Source of the DNA: Verrucomicrobiales bacterium
Lineage (GTDB): Bacteria; Verrucomicrobiota; Verrucomicrobiia; Limisphaerales; UBA1100
DNA length: 6,099 bases
Reading direction: 5' to 3'
Assembly (NCBI GenBank): GCA_011523245.1
Contig: WTHG01000306.1
Location: 1-6,099, forward strand
Made by a program: the position numbers and the translations under genes. Within the stretch, counting starts at the first letter, position 1. The number at the start of each line of letters is the position of its first letter. Shown one piece after another: positions 5,358 to 6,099 of this stretch. The notes under the pieces are model-generated. The model did no database searches. It was given only the letters and a program-made list of their open reading frames with translations, and was not told where the DNA came from.

Positions 5358-6099
5358 ATGAAACAATTACTTCTAGTCTTAGCAATTGGTCTCACAACCC
5401 TACCACTGCGTGCTACGATGGCTGAGAATCGTCCAGATGTACTCTTCATTGCCGTTGACGACATGAACGATTGGATCTCGTTACTTGACCCCAAGTCGCC
5501 AATCAAGACCCCAAACCTTAAACGCCTTGCCAGTCGGGGAATGTTATTTACCCGAGCGTATTGTATTTCACCCGCATGTAATCCTTCTCGTGCGGCGACC
5601 TTGACTGGTTTACGCCCATCGACCACTGGCATCTACGGCAATTCAAGCGACTGGCGAGGCGCAAGACCTAATCGGAAGACGATCATGCAACGTTTTCAAG
5701 ATGCCGGCTACTCTGTCCGTGGTGCAGGGAAGATTTTCCACCATCATCTTGATGGGGCATTCCATGACGACGCTTCCTTCGATCACTTTCTACCTATGGC
5801 GGCACAAAACATGCCACCAAAGAAACTAAACCGGGCTTTGTCTTATGGCTCGCGAAATACTGACTGGGGGGCTTGGCCCGCCGAGGAGCGCGATACCATC
5901 GACTTTAAGACAGCGGACTACTGTATAGAGGTTCTGATGAACCCACCGAAAGATAAGCCGGTTTTTCTCGCCTGTGGAATTTTCAAACCACACTCACCAT
6001 TTTTTGCGCCCCCGTCCTATCACAAGGGACTGTCCGATATCCCAATGCCCATTCTACGGAAAGATGATTGGGCAGACTTACCAAAGGGTGCGAGGAAAC
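5358..6099 (+). CDS. Secreted type I sulfatase, iduronate-2-sulfatase-like, 3' end outside window
   Basis: The frame starts at ATG 5358 and runs open to the window edge, giving 247 codons of a family that usually has about 450-550 residues. Residues 1-22 look like a Sec signal peptide (MKQLLLVLAIGLTTLPLRA...). RPDVLFIAVDDMND (25-38) supplies the paired metal-binding Asp34/Asp35. SPACNPSRAATLTG (71-84) is the sulfatase signature: Cys74 in C-x-P-S-R should be converted to formylglycine by a maturase, with Arg78 at the active site. Lys125 in GAGKIFHH and Lys210/His212 in FKPHSPF are the expected sulfate- and metal-site residues. GK-[IV]-FH and the KPH-x-PF block, together with a TG-IYGNSSDWR region, resemble human iduronate-2-sulfatase more than the GKWHLG type. 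The substrate is probably a sulfated glycan, cleaved outside the cytoplasm, but is not determined. An in-frame ATG at 5280 would add 26 residues before the signal peptide, so I reject it. The C-terminal subdomain is not visible. Confidence 0.95.
   Translation, partial: MKQLLLVLAIGLTTLPLRATMAENRPDVLFIAVDDMNDWISLLDPKSPIKTPNLKRLASRGMLFTRAYCISPACNPSRAATLTGLRPSTTGIYGNSSDWRGARPNRKTIMQRFQDAGYSVRGAGKIFHHHLDGAFHDDASFDHFLPMAAQNMPPKKLNRALSYGSRNTDWGAWPAEERDTIDFKTADYCIEVLMNPPKDKPVFLACGIFKPHSPFFAPPSYHKGLSDIPMPILRKDDWADLPKGARK

Overview
The window looks like a piece of a chromosome from the PVC superphylum (Verrucomicrobia, Planctomycetes or Lentisphaerae), probably a marine or sediment polysaccharide degrader. 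This is inferred from the gene families: a leucine-rich-repeat protein ending in a planctomycete-type cytochrome c domain (CVECH haem site, RMPP distal Met), an exported PQQ-type beta-propeller protein opening with a W-P-x-W-L-G-P-N-R-D-G segment, a secreted alpha/beta hydrolase, and a type I sulfatase of the iduronate-2-sulfatase type. No rRNA, tRNA or phylogenetic marker is present, so the phylum is not proven. Clear Shine-Dalgarno sites are scarce.

Layout. Positions 1-1061 (minus) hold the N-terminal 353 codons of an uncharacterised single-pass membrane protein whose 3' end lies outside the window. Positions 1062-1454 are non-coding; they carry a strong terminator for the operon to the right, a second terminator-like hairpin, and a candidate promoter with an inverted repeat. 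Positions 1455-4534 (minus) form an apparent three-gene operon in transcription order: PQQ-like beta-propeller protein (4534-3308), alpha/beta hydrolase (3302-2490, 5 bp after the previous stop), and LRR-cytochrome c protein (2432-1455, 57 bp further on). It ends in a GC-rich hairpin with a T-run at 1381-1419. All three products have predicted Sec signal peptides and so should act outside the cytoplasm. Positions 4535-5357 are an 823-bp divergent intergenic region with no convincing gene. Positions 5358-6099 (plus) hold the first 247 codons of a secreted sulfatase cut by the window edge.

The most unusual part is the divergent intergenic region. It holds two long perfect hairpins (17-bp and 21-bp stems, at 4813-4858 and 4905-4955). 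Their stems differ in sequence, but they share the loop core GTTCCA[T/C]CGT, and each arm also contains a smaller palindrome. Nearer the sulfatase there is a plausible sigma70-type promoter whose 17-bp spacer contains a perfect AGGTCA-A-TGACCT operator-like palindrome, and a 7-bp hairpin overlapping the only Shine-Dalgarno-like sequence.

Functionally, the sulfatase would remove sulfate esters from a sulfated glycan in the periplasm or outside the cell. The minus-strand operon combines an exported hydrolase, an exported propeller and a haem protein. No direct link between the operon and the sulfatase can be shown from sequence alone.
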